Below, piece after piece: positions 61,307 to 64,000 of a stretch of DNA of 64,000 nucleotides. The translations under genes and the position numbers were made by a program. How positions within the stretch are numbered: position 1 is the stretch's first letter; every line of letters begins with the position of its first letter. Source of the DNA: Azophilus sp965220835. Lineage in GTDB: Bacteria > Pseudomonadota > Gammaproteobacteria > Pseudomonadales > Azotimanducaceae. The stretch covers positions 2,294,001 to 2,358,000 of the forward strand of contig OZ244842.1 of assembly GCA_965220835.1 (NCBI GenBank), in the 5' to 3' direction. The notes under the pieces are model-generated. The model was not told the origin of the DNA and made no database searches. It worked only from the letters and a program-made list of their open reading frames with translations.

Positions 61307-62323
61307 TCAGGCCATTGGGAGCTTGGCGGACGCGCCGGGCACCCCTGTGCCAGCGAACACCCGTTCCTCGGTGGGGAGGTCCGGGTCTTCAATGCGCTCC
61401 AAAAGCATCTGCACCGTGGCGTGGGTCATGCGCTCCAGGGGCTGGCGGACGGTCGTGAGCCGATAAGCCGCAAAGGCTGCGGGGCCGGCACCGTCGAAGC
61501 CAACCACGGATACGTCCGCCGGCACCGCCAGCCCAAACGCCTCCCGCGCTTCGTCGATGCAGCCGATGGCCATGACGTCGTTGGCGGCGATGACGGCATC
61601 CGGGGCGCGCGCACCCATCCTCATGAGCTCAGCAAATCCCTGGCGCCCCGATTCATAGGAGTAGTCGCCCTGCACGACCGGGGTGTTGGTGATGCCGAGC
61701 TCCTTGAGCCGGCGCAGCGCGCCCGAGGTGCGCTCAACGCTGACGGCGCTGTCCGCCGGGCCGCTGATGATGGCAAACGACCGGTGGCCGGCGGCCCCCA
61801 GCTCACCCACCAGCCAGCGTTCGCCCTGTTCCTGGTCGCAGCGAACGGCACTGACGCGACCGTCTCGCAATGAGCGGTTGTAGAAGACCACTGGAATTCC
61901 GGCGCCATCCAGCCACTCCAGTTGCGGCCTCTGCAGCGTGGCGGCGGTGACGACCCCGTCCACTTGGTATTGGAGCAATTGCTCCACCACCGATGGTGTT
62001 TCACTTTCCCGCTCGATGGTGAACAACAGCACGCGAATGCCCCGCTCGGAGAACGCCTGGGTGAGCTGCACAAGCACTTCGGGATAGTTGAGATTGGTCA
62101 TCCGCGAGATGAGCACGGCCACCATGTTGGAGCGTTGGGTGATCAGCCCGCGGGCAATCGCGTTGGGCTGGTAGCCCACCTGCGCGGCAGCCGCTAAAAC
62201 GCGCTTGCGCATGGCATCCGATGCGCTGGCACCCTGCTTGAACACTCGCGAAACCGCCGACTGGGAGACCCCGGCAATGCGCGCCACGTCATAGGACGTC
62301 GCCTTGCGTGATCGTTTGCTCAT
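61307..62323 (-). CDS. LacI-family transcriptional regulator
   Basis: A 338-residue regulator. 'TSYDVARIAGVSQSAVSRVF' is the helix-turn-helix and 'RKRVLAAAAQVGYQPNAIAR' the hinge helix, followed by a periplasmic-binding-protein-like domain ending 'TTVRQPLERMTHATVQMLLERI'. ATG at 62323 is used; a TTG at 62383 is in frame. It precedes the MetE-like gene by 18 bases and probably controls that gene and the SnoaL/HisD/bicupin genes through sites such as 59023 and 59124. Confidence 0.9.
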   Translation of the reverse strand: MSKRSRKATSYDVARIAGVSQSAVSRVFKQGASASDAMRKRVLAAAAQVGYQPNAIARGLITQRSNMVAVLISRMTNLNYPEVLVQLTQAFSERGIRVLLFTIERESETPSVVEQLLQYQVDGVVTAATLQRPQLEWLDGAGIPVVFYNRSLRDGRVSAVRCDQEQGERWLVGELGAAGHRSFAIISGPADSAVSVERTSGALRRLKELGITNTPVVQGDYSYESGRQGFAELMRMGARAPDAVIAANDVMAIGCIDEAREAFGLAVPADVSVVGFDGAGPAAFAAYRLTTVRQPLERMTHATVQMLLERIEDPDLPTEERVFAGTGVPGASAKLPMA

Positions 62324-62379
62324 GGGTGGATCCGGCAACGGGGAGCTGACTTTGAGGGTATTGGGTGGCGCATCGCGAT

Positions 62380-64000
62380 TCAATGTCCATCGGCCAAGGC
62401 GGCCACCAAGGGCCCAAGCTGGCGCTCATAGCGCCGCCAGCGACCGATGGAGGATTGGTACAGGGGCGCGCGGACTTGGCTGGCGCTCGGTGTGCGCACT
62501 GCCCTGCGAACCGCGTGAAACTCAAGGCATGCCGGCTCATAGGGAAGCCCTAGGAACGACAGCAGCGCGGTGATTTCTCGCTTCGGGCGCTGCACGAGGG
62601 ACTCGTACTCGACATCGTAGACTTGGTGGGGCAGCGACCGATGCCAATGCGCCATGAGGTCGAGGTAGCGTCGGTAGTAGCGTCCCATCGTCCGCAAGTC
62701 ATGCGAATAACCATGCGCTCTGCTCAGCGGATGCTGGTAGATGGAAAGGCAAGTGTCCCTCGCATCGCGTCGGCAGTGCACAAAGCGAGCCTTAGGAAAC
62801 AGCAGCGCGATCAACCCGACATTAAGGAAGTTGCCCGGCGTGGTGTCAATAACCCGGGTGGCGCGGCCCTCTAGGTTCGGCAAATCGCTGAGCCATTGAG
62901 TTCGGACCCTGTCCACCACAGCCGAATCGGCCTGCAGGCAGGCGGGGTAGGGCTGGTTGGTAGCCCGCGCCAGCGTGCGCGCTGCAAGACCTGCTTCAGG
63001 CCGCTCCCCCAAAGCCACCGTGGCACTGTGCGCTGCCAGCATCTGCTCCGCCAAGGTCGTGCCGCTGCGCGGCATGCCGAGGATGAACACGAGGCCCTCG
63101 CCGTGGCTCCCATCGACGGCCGCCTCGACTGACTCAAGGCCATCAAACAACGCCTCCGCGGCCCGCTCATCGTAAGGAGCCTCAGCGGCCCGCAGCTCAT
63201 GGGCGGCCGCCCAAGCTGCAAAGGCGTATTCAAAGCGCTCTGACCTTTCCTCGGCGCGCCCCAGTGCAAACAGCGCAAAGGCCCGCTGCTCTTCCGGCAG
63301 TTCTGCCGCGTCCGCAATCCCGCGCATGGCGCCCCGCTCTTCGGCGGTCGGTTCGTAACCCCGAAGCTGCAGAAGATGGTACAGAGCGCGACCACTTTTC
63401 GGCCGCAGCTTGACGGCCTTCTTCAGGTGCTGTTCCGCATCCTTGAGCAGGCCTAACTGCTCGCTGGCAATACCTAAGTTAAGGTGCGCCTCACTGTGCT
63501 TTGGGTCTAAGGCAACAGCGCTGCGCAAGTACTCGGCAGCACCGTTCACGTCGCCGGTTCGGGTGAGCGCCACGGCAAGGTTGTTGAGCGTTTCCGCGCT
63601 CGGAGACGCATTGAGCAGGTGGGTTTGGAGCAATTCCGCGGCCACCCCCGGCTGGTCAAGGCGCAACAGCAGGCGGGCTTGGATGTTCACCGCTGAAGGA
63701 TGCGCCGGTGCACAGTGGAACACGCGCTTCAAGGTCGCCTCACAATCTTCAAGGGACCCGAGATCAAGCTGGGCCGTGGCCAGACTGGCAAGCATGTCGG
63801 GATGGCTCGGCGCCAGTTGCACAGCCCGTTGAAGCGGCGCCAGAGCGCCAGCCGCATCGCCAGCCAAGCGGCGGGCGCTGCCAAGCGCACTGTGGGCCTC
63901 GGCACTGGCTAGGCCAGCGCTGATGGCGCGCTCGAAGCGCACCGCCGCTTCCGGCCAACGTTGCATGGCCACGAGCGCCATGCCGCTGTTGTACAGCGCT
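62380..64000 (-). CDS. TPR-repeat sulfotransferase, 5' end beyond the window
   Basis: At least 539 residues; the frame stays open to the window edge, so the N-terminus is missing (the edge reads 'ALYNSGMALVAMQRWPEA'). The N-terminal half is tetratricopeptide repeats ('ALYNSGMALVAMQRWPEAAV', 'SEAHLNLGIASEQLGLLKDA'), the C-terminal half a sulfotransferase with PAPS loop 'ILGMPRSGTTLAEQML' and 'FLNVGLIALLFPKARFVHCRR'. Bacterial TPR-sulfotransferases are common; acceptors are mostly unknown. Its stop overlaps an in-frame TTG of the LacI gene. Confidence 0.88.
   Translation of the reverse strand, partial: ALYNSGMALVAMQRWPEAAVRFERAISAGLASAEAHSALGSARRLAGDAAGALAPLQRAVQLAPSHPDMLASLATAQLDLGSLEDCEATLKRVFHCAPAHPSAVNIQARLLLRLDQPGVAAELLQTHLLNASPSAETLNNLAVALTRTGDVNGAAEYLRSAVALDPKHSEAHLNLGIASEQLGLLKDAEQHLKKAVKLRPKSGRALYHLLQLRGYEPTAEERGAMRGIADAAELPEEQRAFALFALGRAEERSERFEYAFAAWAAAHELRAAEAPYDERAAEALFDGLESVEAAVDGSHGEGLVFILGMPRSGTTLAEQMLAAHSATVALGERPEAGLAARTLARATNQPYPACLQADSAVVDRVRTQWLSDLPNLEGRATRVIDTTPGNFLNVGLIALLFPKARFVHCRRDARDTCLSIYQHPLSRAHGYSHDLRTMGRYYRRYLDLMAHWHRSLPHQVYDVEYESLVQRPKREITALLSFLGLPYEPACLEFHAVRRAVRTPSASQVRAPLYQSSIGRWRRYERQLGPLVAALADGH

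Overview
The window reads as a contiguous, GC-rich (by eye above 60%) chromosome segment of a Gram-negative bacterium, most probably a gammaproteobacterium. The grounds are lpxC, lptF and lptG (outer-membrane lipid A and LPS transport), a class Ia nrdA-nrdB pair whose NrdB starts like Pseudomonas NrdB, and the order lptG-lptF (divergent) / peptidase - holC - valS, which is a gammaproteobacterial arrangement. There is no rRNA, phage or transposase gene in the window. One tRNA (Ser, anticodon CGA) is present. The genus cannot be told from the sequence.

Layout. 1-3.6 kb: lipid-flavoured genes (SCP2 domain, sulfotransferase, DUF1214, steroid-reductase-like membrane protein). 3.7-4.9 kb: an AhpD-like peroxidase whose single in-frame TGA sits exactly at the second cysteine of the active site, with a bacterial SECIS-like hairpin just downstream; I read it as a selenoprotein, and it is the most notable item. 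4.9-6.5 kb: an AbiEii-type nucleotidyltransferase with an unknown partner, next to tRNA-Ser. 6.5-12.2 kb: cupin, flavin monooxygenase-like, serine hydrolase, alpha/beta hydrolase and amidohydrolase genes. 12.25-12.5 kb: an array of palindromic repeats. 12.6-19.9 kb: PP2C/STAS signalling pair, TerB, dusA, lpxC, gltX, a threonine-dehydratase-like enzyme. 20-30 kb: SDRs, PQQ alcohol dehydrogenase, thiolase, MAPEG, a LysR-linked operon of GST, CoA-transferase and SDR, then an AraC regulator divergent from a TauD-type dioxygenase. 31-33 kb: a BglII-like restriction-modification unit. 33-40 kb: nrdAB with paired NrdR-like boxes, glpK. 39.6-47.3 kb: SDR, CinA-like, enoyl-CoA hydratase, acyl-CoA dehydrogenase, two wax-ester synthases (WS/DGAT) and a phasin-like protein. 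47.5-54 kb: valS, holC, an Anbu proteasome-type protease, lptF, lptG. 54-62.4 kb: a probable catabolic locus of four NTF2/SnoaL-like proteins, a HisD-like dehydrogenase, a bicupin, a MetE-like methyltransferase and a LacI regulator, with two inverted copies of a likely operator. The window ends inside a TPR-sulfotransferase.

Taken together the accessory genes point to a metabolically versatile heterotroph that degrades lipids and oxidised organic compounds through CoA thioesters and stores carbon as neutral lipid. Three intergenic arrays or clusters of short hairpins recur, and one copy of the same sequence family lies inside the nrdB reading frame. Functions are homology readings from motifs; no database search was run.
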